Source: Membranipora membranacea
Lineage: Eukaryota > Bryozoa > Gymnolaemata > Cheilostomatida > Membraniporidae
Reading direction: 5' to 3'
NCBI GenBank assembly: GCA_914767715.1
Contig: OU612067.1
Coordinates: 26,012,162 to 26,076,161 of the forward strand
Length of the DNA: 64,000 nucleotides
Shown: positions 24,801 to 33,060 of the stretch, piece after piece
Layout: every line of letters starts with the position of its first letter
Position numbering within the stretch: the stretch's first letter is position 1
Notes under the pieces: generated by a model
Told to the model about the DNA's origin: nothing
What the model saw: only the letters and a program-made list of their open reading frames with translations
Database searches by the model: none
Position numbers and translations under genes: made by a program

Positions 24801-27800
24801 ACATAATGTGAGATGAGGAACCAGATCCGCCTCATTTCTTCTATATCATTTTCGCACCAGGCCGTTATCCCACCTCGCAATATCCCATGAAGCCATTTCC
24901 TCCCTGGATGAGTTACCATGCTGCCATTTTCCTGCTTGAACAATTTCTCACCAATCCATTTTCCACCGAGACGTTTTCAGTTTGAACTGTTTTCCGAGCA
25001 AGCCATTTTTCCTCCAAGAAAAATTCCAAATGGACTGTGTTCCCACCAAGACCATTTATCACACCATGCAGTTTACCCGGCATCGTTTTTTTTAACATTT
25101 ATTAACTGTTTTCACGTCCAGCCAACGTTGTAAAAAGAAGTTTGGGTAATGGACCTGTGAGTTGATTTCATTGTTATAGTTTGTGGATTTTGTTTTGAGT
25201 TTTCCAACGCACAAGTAATTGTACAAATGACTGATTTCAACAAGGTGGTCTCAATGTTATAAAATACTTTTTCAGCAAAAGAACTTCGTTGTGCCTATAG
25301 CCTTTTCTGTACCAATCAGAGAAGAACTGCGAGATCATATAAATGTAAGTGAATAAATTACTGACCAATGGGCAGAACATAAATTAGAACATTGGGGCAT
25401 TTTTTCACATGTCATTTTGCTACTACACATTATTCAAAAGTCGTACAGCATTCTTCTAGCCATATGACTTGCTGAAGAGATATCTTGTAAACGCTGACAA
25501 GGTTATTAGCAAAATCCCTCTATAAAATGAAGCTTACACCATGTGTGTACACTGCATGGCCTGACCATGCATGTTAAAGTTTGTTGTACTAATTTTCAAG
25601 CTATTATCAATAACCATCAAACAATGTAAAGAAAATTAATCTCCTTTTGGGGTTTGAGGCTACAATTTTTTCAGAGGCAATTTCATAATATTCAAGCTTT
25701 ATCAAAATTTGGAATTGTTTCCTCTTGTAAAGAGAAGAAACAACCGCTTAAAACCAGAAAGGCAATCCGTGAAGACCAATGAGCATGAACATTAATAATT
25801 CCATTGAAGAATCTGTCCTATCAAATAAGGGTGGCCATTTATTGTAGGCCAGACACAGATGATGTCTGGTAATCTATACTTGCATAACTTGTCATTGAAC
25901 TTTGCGAAGAGTTTTCCGAGTGCCAAATGGGATTTCGGCAAACAAAAATTAATAAACACCTTGAGAACAAAAAATATAAACCTAATTTTAAGTAATCGTC
26001 CTATCCTTCCAAATCACTTTGAAGTACATCACACGACATCTGAAACTGAATCTCATGAAGATGAGATTCAGTTTCAGGCTAAAGATCTGCCCACTCTCAT
26101 CTAGAACTCACATTGTATTGGTGAAATTAATACTGATTGAATGCAAAATATTATTTACAATAATGAATTATTGTGGGGATATGTCTAAGTGGGAAAATCA
26201 CTTGCTTGGATGATGGGAGGTGGGAAAATGACAATGAGAAGTTTTCCTATACTATATACTAACTAGAAATGCAGGGGTGTATACTAAGAGATGTAATAGA
26301 GATGAAAATAAAATCTGGCTTCACCGGGATTCGAACTCAGGCCTCTCGCGCAAAGCCATCTAATCCAGGTGTTTAAATATAATGATGTAGTGGGTGTAAG
26401 TAGTAATAAATAGAAATCTTACAGCCTTCTAACATAAAAATAGCAGGTACAGACTCACCACTCAGGTAGGTGTTTCAGACAACAGGAGTCCACTTGTAAC
26501 ACTCTCAGTGCTCTCAGCTCACACAGCCACTCAGGTAATGTGTGTAGAACATTATCTGATACTTTAAATACCTCCAGCTTAGTCAGTGATCTAATACTGT
26601 AATATATAATATAAGCTGATTGGTGTATTTATACACAATTGTATGAATATTGGTTTAATATTTCACTCGGCTGACAAAAAATGGGATCAGGGAGGAATAT
26701 CCTCTATCACAGTGTCTCATACATGTTCATACTCTCTAAACAGGATTGTGATTTCTGTTTGGAGATCAATTATGATAACACAATTAAACTTCATAATGAG
26801 ATCTATACGAGCTTGTAATCTCTAAACAAAAAGCTTGAACCATGGCAAAACACCAGAAAGACAAATTTTCAATACGGCTCAATTGTGTGTTTAAGAGAGA
26901 ATGTCATCTCAAAAAGCAGAGTTGACTCCGCAATGAGATACCATAACTCACTTCTGTAGCTGACCACAGTTTGTTATGTCTCTCAGTGTGATCTCTCTCA
27001 GGTTAGCGGCTATCTTATCTAGGTTAGGTGGGATATCACCCTTAATGTACATATGTGTGATCTCCAGTCCTTGTGTAGCTGCTGATAACTCATCAGGTGT
27101 ATATGATGTGAGAACACTATCACTTATATAGGGGATGGAATCGATGTCTCGCTCTGAGGTATGACGGTACCAGATCTCATACTTAGAACCTGTAAAAGTG
27201 AGTCAATATATCACTGATTGGGATAGCAAGACTAGAAATAATTCATACAATGACACATTTTAAAATTAAAATTTCTGCCAAGCGATCTGTTGGATACCTC
27301 CACATCAACCACGGGGAGACAACTCACAATATTGATTTTATAATAAGCATAAAAATCTAAATTAAAATCAATATCAGAGCAGGGTGTTTGGGACCAAACT
27401 CGCTGATCATAGGCCACCTGATGTTTCTCTTCTTGTAGTTGCGCCTTCAAACGGTTGCTAGTATGTGGTATCCGTTAGCAAAGTTTGATTATGTGATACC
27501 ACAAATTCGTACTCCCAACAGTGTGGGCAGTAGTGGCAGTAGTGTCACTGGTGATTATCATACTGACTCTCGTGATCTGACTGGGCATGTAGATCACTGA
27601 TAAACTAGGCTATAGTTACCACAAAGTAGATGTCGTAAGGCTAAGTATAAATCATGCGTGACTTTAAATTGCGCATGTGCAAGAACAATGAGTTTAGTCT
27701 AGGTCCTGAGAGAAAATTTGGTCAGGGAGAATGGGATAGCCCCTGCATGAACTGCCAATCAAAATCAGCTAATAGTGACAAGAGAGAATAACTATCAATA

Positions 27801-28067
27801 TCAATTCCGCACGCATTGAAGAGCATACCACCAGAGCAGGTAGCCAATCAGATGGCTTCGGAATTCCGAGGCTCAATTTTGCAGAGATCAGCTCATGCCC
27901 AGAGCTGAGCATGCGCAGAATGGGTGATTATTATAATCCAGCATTATAATCAATCAAATATACAGCAGACTTCATAGGCTATTATCATACTCACCAGTGG
28001 CCGATAGTCCGGCTCTACTGTCAACATGATCTCCTCTCCGGTTATGTGTTCCAAAATAATTCTCCAT
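3520..28067 (-). CDS. LRR-Roc-COR-caspase-like multidomain gene (whole gene span)
   Basis: The gene is assembled from exons whose splice phases agree throughout: 28067-27995, 27189-26952, LRR exons 26596-26459, 23360-23220, 18231-18191 plus 17816-17717, 16363-16223, 15525-15385, then 7095-5171, 4853-4788, 4576-4149 and 3897-3520. Predicted order: short N-terminus, LRR cap, about ten to twelve LRRs, Roc GTPase, COR, short linker, caspase-fold peptidase. ROCO proteins are large GTPases that couple ligand or partner binding to an effector domain, often a kinase or death domain. Here the effector appears to be a protease. I see no signal peptide or membrane segment, so a cytoplasmic sensor is the likely role. 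The exon chain is inferred from splice signals and phase; no transcript was available. Several intronic LRR remnants are probably skipped. Confidence 0.75.
4149..4576 (-). CDS. Caspase p20-like exon with catalytic His
   Basis: The exon (428 nt) runs from an ATCAG acceptor to a GTAAGT donor at 4148-4143, starting in phase 1 and ending in phase 0. After about 45 residues of linker, the caspase fold begins near FGLVLYSTDQREGATEEANA. This corresponds to the first p20 strand and the following Arg-containing segment, then a helix ending at a glycine-rich turn. LLVVSLMSHGEAG carries the catalytic His in the expected SHGxxG context. The last strand begins at HIPL and continues into the next exon. Caspases are cysteine proteases of cell-death and inflammatory signalling, usually cleaving after Asp. 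Confidence 0.8.
4788..4853 (-). CDS. Short linker exon between COR and caspase domains
   Basis: A 66-nt exon sits between an ATTTCAG acceptor and a GTAAGT donor at 4787-4782. Phase fits both neighbours: the COR exon leaves one base and this exon supplies two; this exon leaves one and the next supplies two. It encodes about 22 residues, including AVVEKGQDVLKQYVSNINL, which with the start of the next exon looks helical and charged. The combined segment is too short for me to call a death-fold domain, though a reduced CARD-like module cannot be excluded. Confidence 0.6.
5171..7095 (-). CDS. Last LRR, Roc GTPase and COR domain exon
   Basis: A single 1,925-nt exon (641 codons) runs from a TTATTGCAG acceptor to a GTGAGT donor at 5170-5165. 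Residues 1-45 are the last LRRs (GELSNLRALDISDN). Then comes the ROCO junction PPYAVCKQGVTAVRKYY. The Roc domain follows: P-loop GKSEAGKTS near residues 81-89, switch II VFVDFGRHKIYNF in place of DxxGxxxY, and base-recognition THCD. From about residue 250, COR is recognised by GRLMWFKNNPKLSCYVF and by its C-terminal half ending with the Cys pair in VFYCSHCLL. All P-loop Lys/Thr residues are present, so nucleotide binding is plausible. COR normally dimerises ROCO proteins. The exon is uninterrupted, unlike the LRR part. Confidence 0.88.
7096..7456. other. Intron, duplicated at 37.3-37.65 kb
   Basis: Intronic sequence upstream of the Roc-COR exon. It is nearly repeated, base for base, at about 37290-37650, upstream of the truncated Roc exon of the second array. 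Nothing coding is seen. Confidence 0.6.
7457..7681. mobile_element. Inverted-repeat element fragment with TTAGG array
   Basis: The sequence is built of GTCTGGGA / TCCCAGAC motifs and the palindromic centre CCAGCCATTATGGCTGG, ending in five CCTAA units on the plus strand. A fuller copy lies at 56524-57013. This copy starts abruptly at about 7457, so it is truncated. Confidence 0.6.
7682..7723 (-). pseudogene. Orphan 5' half of an LRR exon
   Basis: It has the acceptor ATTACAG and then the first 42 nt of an LRR cassette, up to the TCAG where other copies carry the TTAGG-bearing insertion. One extra base shifts the frame (intact copies have 41 nt) and the matching 3' half is absent. Splicing from here to the exon at 7095 would break the reading frame, so it is probably skipped. 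Confidence 0.7.
10150..10508 (-). pseudogene. Non-LTR reverse transcriptase, C-terminal fragment
   Basis: The frame contains LKGVKYLGVTFNSKLTW followed by HIINITSKTNSTLRF, the typical motif after the RT palm in Jockey/CR1/RTE-like elements (KYLGV...LTWxxHI). Upstream residues resemble the preceding thumb region (FDFEIDHMRRQLL). No complete ORF is present and the palm region lies separately at 11023-11313. It sits in the core of the long inverted-repeat element. Confidence 0.7.
11023..11313 (-). pseudogene. Non-LTR reverse transcriptase palm fragment
   Basis: The frame contains DFLSGRKQRALG, VPLGSV (usually VPQGSV), YYINDLPENT and the catalytic box FADD at residues 64-67. These blocks, in this order, are diagnostic of the RT palm of LINE-type elements such as Jockey or CR1. 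After FADD it runs into unrelated Gly-rich sequence, so the ORF is truncated. A near-identical copy lies at 59539-59901. Confidence 0.85.
11755..12478 (+). other. Open frames conserved between element copies, unknown
   Basis: Two plus-strand frames, 11755-12015 and 12158-12478, recur in the second element copy (60342-60602 and 60745-60927); the latter also recurs at 19910-20083. Both have Cys- and basic-rich stretches (for example GCGLRKLPGVIRGLRYP). Conservation may only reflect recent duplication. I recognise no domain and cannot claim they are genes. Confidence 0.25.
14649..14880 (-). repeat. tRNA-derived SINE-like pair, copy 1
   Basis: On the minus strand, a tRNA-like unit with an A-box (GTGGCTGAGTGG context, partly changed here) and degenerate B-box is followed about 120 bp later by a tRNA 3' half with the canonical B-box GTTCGAATCCC. 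Both end in GGTGAAGCC. A tRNA-headed SINE is the likely source. There is no complementary acceptor stem, so it is not a tRNA gene. Confidence 0.6.
15385..15525 (-). CDS. LRR cassette exon (141 nt)
   Basis: Acceptor ATATTACAG, donor GTGAGT at 15384-15379, one base completing a Cys codon at the start and two bases left at the end. It encodes two LRRs: LEVLGVSGNGALHTLPEW and LSELRVSGCDLKQLPE. This is the last intact LRR cassette before the Roc-COR exon, with phase fitting the TGC junction at 7095. Confidence 0.85.
16223..16363 (-). CDS. LRR cassette exon (141 nt)
   Basis: Acceptor TATTACAG, donor GTGAGT at 16222-16217. It encodes LEVLDVSFNRALHTLPEW and LRKLSVDGCDLKHLPE. It differs from the 15385-15525 exon mainly at the residues between the Leu/Val of each beta-strand. 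The downstream intron is almost the same as in other copies. Confidence 0.85.
16542..16560 (+). repeat. Poly-G tract in LRR intron
   Basis: A run of about 17-18 G. Corresponding, differently sized G-rich tracts lie near 15710, 38556, 39040, 39870 and 40707 at the same place in each short LRR unit. On the coding (minus) strand they read poly-C, about 200 nt from the next exon. Confidence 0.9.
16845..17716. other. Intron of the long LRR unit
   Basis: It corresponds to 23361-24244, 41009-41891, 44532-45414 and others. It contains AT-rich TTATTTATGT-type simple sequence at about 17080-17170. No exon is seen. Confidence 0.6.
17717..17816 (-). CDS. 3' part (100 nt) of a split LRR exon
   Basis: Follows the acceptor ATCCTCAG (17824-17817) of an inserted sequence and ends at a GTGAGT donor. 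Joined in phase to 18191-18231 it gives TCA-GGT (Ser-Gly) and a full 141-nt LRR cassette, with ALHTLPMWLCELRALRELR followed by VRDCDLRQLPE. The frame is open. Confidence 0.75.
17817..18190 (-). mobile_element. Transposon-derived intron inside an LRR exon (374 nt)
   Basis: On the coding strand it starts GTTAGGTTAGG and ends AATCCTCAG, so it has GT...AG ends. It lies exactly at the TCAG|GTAAT position of the cassette. CTCAG on both sides may be a target duplication. Removing it restores 41+100=141 nt in frame. Paralogous insertions are at 24333-24732, 41980-42384, 45503-45892 and 56209-57013. Confidence 0.75.
18191..18231 (-). CDS. 5' part (41 nt) of a split LRR exon
   Basis: Acceptor ATTACAG at 18238-18232; the exon reads SSLTQLEVLTVS and ends at TCAG just before the GTTAGG donor. 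Intact, unlike the homologous half-exons at 7682 and 24733. Confidence 0.75.
19840..21560. mobile_element. Half copy of the long inverted-repeat element
   Basis: The sequence matches the right part of the 8657-13743 element (from about 12105 to its right end GATCCCCGACTA). The left half, including the RT fragments, is missing; it starts abruptly after a unit-specific AAAGATCTG. It arose by deletion or recombination between repeat copies. Confidence 0.7.
22465..22700 (-). repeat. tRNA-derived SINE-like pair, copy 2
   Basis: The same paired structure as at 14649-14880, with B-box GTTCGAATCCC in the 22465-22520 half and an A-box-like GTGGCTGAGTG in the other. Confidence 0.6.
23220..23360 (-). 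CDS. LRR cassette exon (141 nt)
   Basis: Acceptor ATATTACAG, donor GTGAGT at 23219-23214. It encodes LEVLDVSWNRALHTLPEW and LRELHVSLCGLENLPE. Phase and length equal the other cassettes. Confidence 0.85.
24245..24332 (-). pseudogene. Shortened 3' part of split LRR exon
   Basis: 88 nt instead of 100: twelve bases in the beta-strand region are missing, in frame. The donor is the weaker GTGAGG. The partner half at 24733 has a stop codon, so this copy is probably not used. The same 88-nt form occurs at 41892 and 45415. Confidence 0.65.
24333..24732 (-). mobile_element. Transposon-derived intron, copy 2
   Basis: GTTAGG...CCTCAG ends as at 17817-18190, with a TTAGG array at 24653-24665 and 24706-24732 around a short remnant of the GTCTGGGA inverted-repeat element. 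Confidence 0.65.
24733..24773 (-). pseudogene. 5' part of split LRR exon with premature stop
   Basis: Same 41-nt half-exon, but a T-to-A change turns the codon after GAG-GTA into TAA. Because the cassette is phase-symmetric, skipping it keeps the transcript in frame. Confidence 0.7.
26316..26400 (-). repeat. tRNA-derived SINE-like fragment, copy 3
   Basis: Only the half with the GTTCGAATCCC B-box remains; a recombination junction at about 26415 removed the rest. Confidence 0.55.
26459..26596 (-). CDS. First LRR cassette exon (138 nt)
   Basis: Acceptor TATTACAG, donor GTGAGT at 26458-26453. It is one codon shorter than the others: LEVFKVSDNVLHTLPEW then LRVLQVDSCCLKHLPE. The first base completes AAT after the AA left by the cap exon (27189-26952), so it is the natural first cassette. 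Confidence 0.82.
26952..27189 (-). CDS. LRR N-terminal cap exon
   Basis: 238 nt, acceptor TTTTACAG, donor GTGAGT at 26951-26946. It encodes SKYEIWYRHTSERDIDSIPY, then an acidic-hydrophobic segment with DELSAATQGLEITHMYIKG and NLREITLRDI, which looks like a capping region leading into LRRs. Two bases (AA) remain for the next exon. Confidence 0.8.
27995..28067 (-). CDS. Start exon of the receptor gene (proximal copy)
   Basis: ATG at 28067-28065, 24 codons plus one base, donor GTGAGT at 27994-27989. It encodes MENYFGTHNRRGDHVDSRAG and four more residues; the last G plus GT of the next exon gives Gly. It is not hydrophobic, so there is no signal peptide. Confidence 0.8.
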
Positions 28068-28139
28068 AATACCTCAATCTGTCAATCTAGTCGGGTCTAA
28101 TATTGTGGCTATCTGATTGTGACAGTGAGTGTCAGGTAC

Positions 28140-28350
28140 ACTCAAAGATAATAAAATTCTTGATACTTATAGAGTGATAATTTAACAATGGTCAAAGACT
28201 GCACTAAAGACTCTTGATGATGTAATCGATCTTTCACAATTCTAGTTCAAAGTATCTTTGACTACTCAAAGATAGTAAAATTCTTGATGCTTTATTAGGA
28301 TGATAATTTCGCAAGGTCAAAGACTGTGTTAACGACTCTTGAATCCTGAT
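28140..28350 (-). promoter_or_regulatory. Two ~85-bp imperfect repeats upstream of the proximal ATG
   Basis: 28140-28222 and 28265-28350 share CTCAAAGATA, AAAATTCTTGAT, GATAATTT and GGTCAAAGACTG. They lie 70-280 nt upstream of the start codon, so they could hold promoter or control sites. The pair is repeated at 29378-29590 upstream of the distal start exon. Confidence 0.45.
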
Positions 28351-28576
28351 ACAAAAAATGGGATCAGGGAAGAATATCCTCTATCACAGTGTCTCATACA
28401 TGTTCATACTCTCTAAACAGGATTGTGATCTATACGAGCTTGTAATCTCTAACCAAAAAGTTTGAACTATGGCAAAACGGCAGAAAAATAAGTTTTCAAT
28501 ACGGTTCAATTGTGTGTTTTGGAGAGAATGTCATCTCAAAAAGCAGAGTTGACTCCACAGTGATACCATAACTCAC

Positions 28577-28814
28577 TTCTGTAGCTGACCACTGTTTGTT
28601 ATGTCTCTCAGTCTGATCTCTCTCAGGTTAGCGGCTATTTTATCTAGGTTAGGTGGGATATTACCCTTAATGTACATATGTGTGATCTCCAGTCCTTGTG
28701 TAGCTGCTGATAACTCATCAGGTGTATATGATGTGAGATCTCTATCTCTTATAATGGGGATGGAATCGATGTGTGGCTCTGAGGTATGACGGTACCAGAT
28801 CTCATACTTAGAAC
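28577..28814 (-). CDS. Alternative LRR cap exon (distal copy)
   Basis: 238 nt with the same splice sites and phase as 26952-27189. The peptide differs at scattered residues, for example SEPHIDSIPIIRDRDL. It leaves two bases, so it can splice to the LRR cassette at 26596. It cannot splice in phase into the proximal cap exon, which needs one leftover base, so the two pairs would be mutually exclusive. Confidence 0.75.
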
Positions 28815-29236
28815 CTGTAAAAGTGAGTCAATATATAACTGACTGGGATAGCAAGACTACAAATAATTCATACAATGAAACATTTTAAAATTAAAATTTC
28901 TGCCAAGCGATCTCATGGTTACCTCCACACCAACTACAGGGAGACAACTCACAATATTGATTTTATAATAAGCATAAAAATCTAAATTAAAATCAATACC
29001 AGAGCAGGGAGTTTGGGACCAAACTCCCTGATCAGAGCCACCTGATGTTTCTCCTCTTGTAGTTGCATCTTCAAACGGCCGCTAGTTTGTGGTATCCGTT
29101 AGCAAAGTTTGATTATGTGATACCACAAATTCGTACTCGCAACAGTGTGGGCAGTAGTGGCACTAGTGATTATTATAATCCAGCATTATAATCAATCAAA
29201 TATACAGCAGACTTCATAGGCTATTATCATACTCAC

Positions 29237-29303
29237 CAGTGGCCGATAGTCCGGCTCTACAGTCAACAAGATCTCCTCTCTGTGTTCCAAAATAATTCTC
29301 CAT
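29237..29303 (-). CDS. Alternative start exon (distal copy)
   Basis: ATG at 29303-29301, 22 codons plus one base, donor GTGAGT at 29236-29231. It encodes MENYFGTQRGDLVDCRAGLS and two more residues, two residues shorter than the proximal copy. Confidence 0.75.
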
Positions 29304-29377
29304 AATACCTCAATCTGTCAATCTAGTCGGGTCTTATAATTGTGGCTATCTGATTGTGACAGTGAGTGTCAGGTACA

Positions 29378-29590
29378 CTCAAAGATAATAAAATTCTTGA
29401 TGCTTATAGAGTGATAATTTAACAATGGTCAAAGACTGCACTAAAGACTCTTGATGATGTAATCGATCTTTCACAATTCTAGTTCAAAGTATCTTTGACT
29501 ACTCAAAGATAGTAAAATTCTTGATGCTTTATTAGGATGATAATTTCGCAAGGTCAAAGACTGTGTTAATGACTCTTGAATCCTGATACT
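29378..29590 (-). promoter_or_regulatory. Two ~85-bp imperfect repeats upstream of the distal ATG
   Basis: The duplicate of the repeat pair at 28140-28350, in the same position relative to the distal start codon. A candidate alternative promoter. Confidence 0.4.
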
Positions 29591-30005
29591 CGGTGGTTGT
29601 TTACAATTCAGTAATTTAATCAAGCGGATGCTTATTTGAGGTCAATACAAGTATTTATTTTGTTCCAAATTTAGAAGTGAATACAAAATGCCCATTTAAA
29701 ATTGTAAAAGTATAAAGATATTAATTCAAAAGAAAATGATAATAAGCTTATCAAACGAAAGTGTAATTACCAATATATCCTGGGTCCTCTTGCTTATAAT
29801 ATATCCAGTCTCCAAAATGTAAATAATCCAGAGTAAAAATAATTCATGGTAAAATTAATTATCAAAATATATATCTGATGGGACCATTTTAAATATAGGC
29901 CTACAGCACTTTGATTAAATTTCAATACCAATAGTACTTTCCCCGAGCCAGACACTCAAAGTAAATAAAGACATGTGCTTACATTCATATTTCATGCTAT
30001 TTTAG
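29591..30005. other. Non-coding, nothing recognised
   Basis: AT-rich sequence upstream of the receptor gene. No exon, repeat match or RNA gene is seen. Confidence 0.4.
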
Positions 30006-30174
30006 GGGTGCTGAGAAAGGAAAGGACGGCGCATTTCGGAGTGCATATGGCAGACTCAACAGCTTGCACTCCTTTCAGAGGAGTGTGCCTAAAACTATCG
30101 ACGAGACTGAGGCAGCTTATATGAGGGTCAGTGATATGGTGTTAAGGAAGATTTCGAATATTATATCTGGTTAG
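30006..30174 (+). CDS. Possible terminal exon or fragment of a RecQ-like helicase
   Basis: An open frame follows TATTTTAG and ends at TAG (30172-30174), 56 codons. It starts GAEKGKDGAFRSAYGRLNSL and ends MRVSDMVLRKISNIISG. The spacing resembles the stretch of RecQ-like helicases around motif III (FRxxYxxLxxLRS...VPxxALTATAT...RVxDML), but the TATAT motif itself is not preserved. No upstream exon was found, so it is more likely a pseudogene or transposon-carried piece. Confidence 0.3.
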
Positions 30175-31963
30175 AGTATGTATATGGAATCGCTTATAAA
30201 AAAAATATCCCAAGACTTTAGCGTAACACAGTGAATAGGACCAGCCCTTCTTGTGAAAGTTGAGTTGTTTTTCATCATCCTCATGTAGATATGCCTAAAT
30301 TTTCTCTACTAGCAAAATTTTATATTCTCCCTTGTTTGCCCAAACACAGATGGAATTCTCTTTTGAGGTGTCAAACACCAAACCAATATTGAATTATATG
30401 GGGAAAATTGACCTGCTTTTTTAGGCCTATGAGGGTATTTTTCCATCGTGACTTTGGGCAGAACATTGAGAGTACTGATCTCACTATCGATGTATTTGTG
30501 AAAGCCTGCAATACACACCAACATGGCCACCCCTCATAGCAAGTCATATCAGCCTTCGGATTATTATGGTAGATTATCATATCCAAAAACACGTATAATT
30601 GTCCCGGTTACTGTCTGAAACTAGCGATGGTTGCTATTTCCTGACCTGACTGGCTTGTTGGCGGGAAGAGAGCCAATCTCAGGTCGCTGAAAGCATTTAC
30701 TGAGATAATATTGAAAGTGAAACTAAAATTCACTTTATCAACATTATTCATGGCAAATGATAATAAAGCTCAAGGTTATGTATTACTTAGCGATATAATA
30801 TTAGTGGTCTCAAATTTCCGGATTTGTAAGGGCTTGGTGGTCTAAAAGTTTTGGTCTCGAAGTTCTTCTGATGGCTCGAATTTTTTGCCACAAAGTTTAA
30901 GTTTCTCAAGTTGTGTGCCAGTTGGCAGGAATGTCTTTGGGGTCCTTGCTACTGAGCACTCTCAGAATCTTTGACTGTCCAGAGTGAAGCTATATGTTAT
31001 GAGAGGCATCCAGTATCAGCGTTTATACTTGTGTTTGTATAAAAAACATTCCTACTTTTGTGGGCACATATCACATCATATCTATCATTTGAAGCCGCTC
31101 TGATAATTTATTTTCATATCCTGCACAACAAAAACTCCTGAGCGTCACACCACAGCTTGTGCTTATTATCCCGGTAACACACGACTTGCCATTAGTAAAA
31201 ATATCAATTTTAAATCTTGTTAATGTCACAAAACTTTCTCTTATAGAATTAACAGACAGTGCCTAAGCAATTCAAAAGATTATGATGGTGATTAATAGTT
31301 TCTATAATCTGCTCATAAACTGTGATAATATTTGATAAAATAACAGTTACTTGTAACCAGAATAACCAGGATAATGAAGGATTGGAAGAGATATCAAAAA
31401 TAAATCAGGCGAAAAGATTATAAAGATTTATTTTGTTGATCTGATAAGTTTTCTATAAATAGAGTGAGTTTTTGAGCATATCGTACAAAAATATGAGTCA
31501 TAAAACAGATGTGGGGAGATAACCACTGATGGTGCTTGGTATGCAATTGGTTAGCTACAAATTCTCTACGGACCGGACCTGGACACAGCACTCCTGTGGC
31601 AACAATTGCCTTGCGGTTAAGAGCCCATCTCTTTTTATCCAGTATGAACTGCTTGGAGTGTGAATGGGATCCATTGTGAGACATATCGTGAAAGTTTGCT
31701 GGAATGAACAAAGTTGACTAAGGATACAAGTGAAAAACCAGGCTCAATTGCATTAGTGTTGGCAAGAGCTCTGCAGTTGCTTCACATTCTCCCATCACCA
31801 CCTTGGTGCCTGTATACTGAGAGTTAAAGTTATCGGCGAATGAATATATCCCATCCCGTGAATATATCTACTTACAACAGAGCTCAATTAATCGAAGCAT
31901 ATTCAAAATCACTGTTCGTTTACACTTAGCACATTGAACATGGACAAAGTAGGTGAACACGAA
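30175..31963. other. Intergenic, no supported gene
   Basis: Contains short frames (minus 31418-31711, 30309-30530) without clear splice sites or known domains. A minus-strand AATAAA near 31430 could be a polyadenylation site for the coiled-coil gene, which would make 31430-31963 its 3' UTR. Confidence 0.35.
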
Positions 31964-32361
31964 TCAGCCAATACGTGGCACCAAGAGAAGCAGATCACGT
32001 ACATGACCATTATAATCTATATCAATGCGCTGATTAGTTTGTTCTATTCGCACACTGTGATGTGCTAACATATCACTACACAACGTAATCCTGTTGTTGT
32101 GATCAGTAGTGGTAGTATTAAGTTCGTTTATGTTGCGTTGTACCTCTGCGGCAGCAACACTTGAAGCATTCGATTGCGCTTCAAGTGTTGTTAAGTTCCC
32201 ACGGAGCGCCATATTATCATTGATTGCTCGTTGAATCCTGATGGTTTGATCCTTTTGCATCTGCCTCATCGTAGTCTGTCTAACAACAATCTCTCGTACT
32301 TGTTGCTCAATTTGTTTAACAAGAGGAGCTTTTCTGTCACCACCAGTGTTTTGAAGTTCGT
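31964..32361 (-). CDS. Terminal exon of a coiled-coil protein
   Basis: Acceptor TTTATTCAG at about 32370-32362; stop TGA at 31966-31964; 132 codons. It begins with two bases that complete GAC after the G left by the exon ending at 35107. The peptide is rich in Gln, Asn, Arg and Leu with heptad-like spacing (VKQIEQQVREIVVRQTTMRQ), then a Ser/Thr/Asn-rich stretch and another helical segment. No catalytic domain is recognised. The longer open frame upstream of the acceptor looks intronic. Confidence 0.55.
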
Positions 32362-32657
32362 CTGAATAAAAAATAGACAAAGCAAAATTGACAGATGCAC
32401 AAGCACGGCATAATCCATCAAGCTCCGCCAAGAAACATTCCTCAGTTGAACAGCTTTGCTTTTCAAGCAAACATATTTCATATAAATAATAACTTAAGCC
32501 ATTATTATTACAAAACATGTGGTAGGAAATAAAAAAATAACCACTGTTCACATCAAAGTATTCTCATAGCAAAGGACAAAAAGACTAATTTTACTGGCGC
32601 AAGAACATTATGGAATGATCTAATCGATTTCAATTTGCGAAAACTCAGGGTCTGGAG

Positions 32658-33060
32658 CAGCCGTAGGCAACCCGCGGCCTTTTCGCCGGTGCGGCGTAAT
32701 GGGTTATATTTAGTGGTCTTATTTTGGTATTATTTCATTCGCCATTCTGCTTTAACATGAGCTTCAATTTGAAAAAAGCCTCGAGCATGGAAAGAGAATC
32801 CTTTCCTAACTTTTGGATGTTGAAGTTACAACATTCTAGGAAGTTAAAGTTGTTATATCTGTTTGCAAAACTGTCATTTTGATTGTTCTGAAGTGATTAT
32901 AATCCATTGATTCAGTTGTGGGTTAAGGACAATACTTTCGTCCGGTAGTGAAACAACCAAGAATATATATAATACAAGAAAGGCAGATTTGTAACAAAAA
33001 AGTTGCTCCAGATTTTTCGCTGAAATGTTCCAGGGTGACTCCCATTTGACAATCATTTAT
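32658..33060 (+). mobile_element. hAT-type element end, degraded copy 1
   Basis: Begins CAGCCGTAGGCAACCCGCGG, a diverged version of the end at 34147 and of the inverted end finishing at 49523. GTAATGGG and GGCCTTTT sub-motifs follow in the same order. Downstream at about 33010, TGAAATGTTCCAGG matches 34631 onward in the second copy. It lies in the intron of the coiled-coil gene. Confidence 0.5.

Larger units (their letters stand above)
26670..29590 (-). repeat. Tandem duplication of the two 5' exons
   Basis: 26670-28350 and 28350-29590 are two copies, each with a start exon, a cap exon and upstream sequence. The left copy has about 400 bp extra in its first intron (27550-27960). The two exon pairs differ by substitutions and a 6-nt indel, and both are open. 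Confidence 0.85.

Noticed and set aside
31418-31711. 97-codon minus-strand frame
   Set aside because: Protein-like in places but without acceptor, recognisable domain or partner exon; it may be 3' UTR of the coiled-coil gene.
32362-32551. Start of the coiled-coil terminal frame at an ATG near 32551
   Set aside because: A strong TTTATTCAG acceptor at 32362 and phase match with the 35107 exon show that the upstream part is intron.
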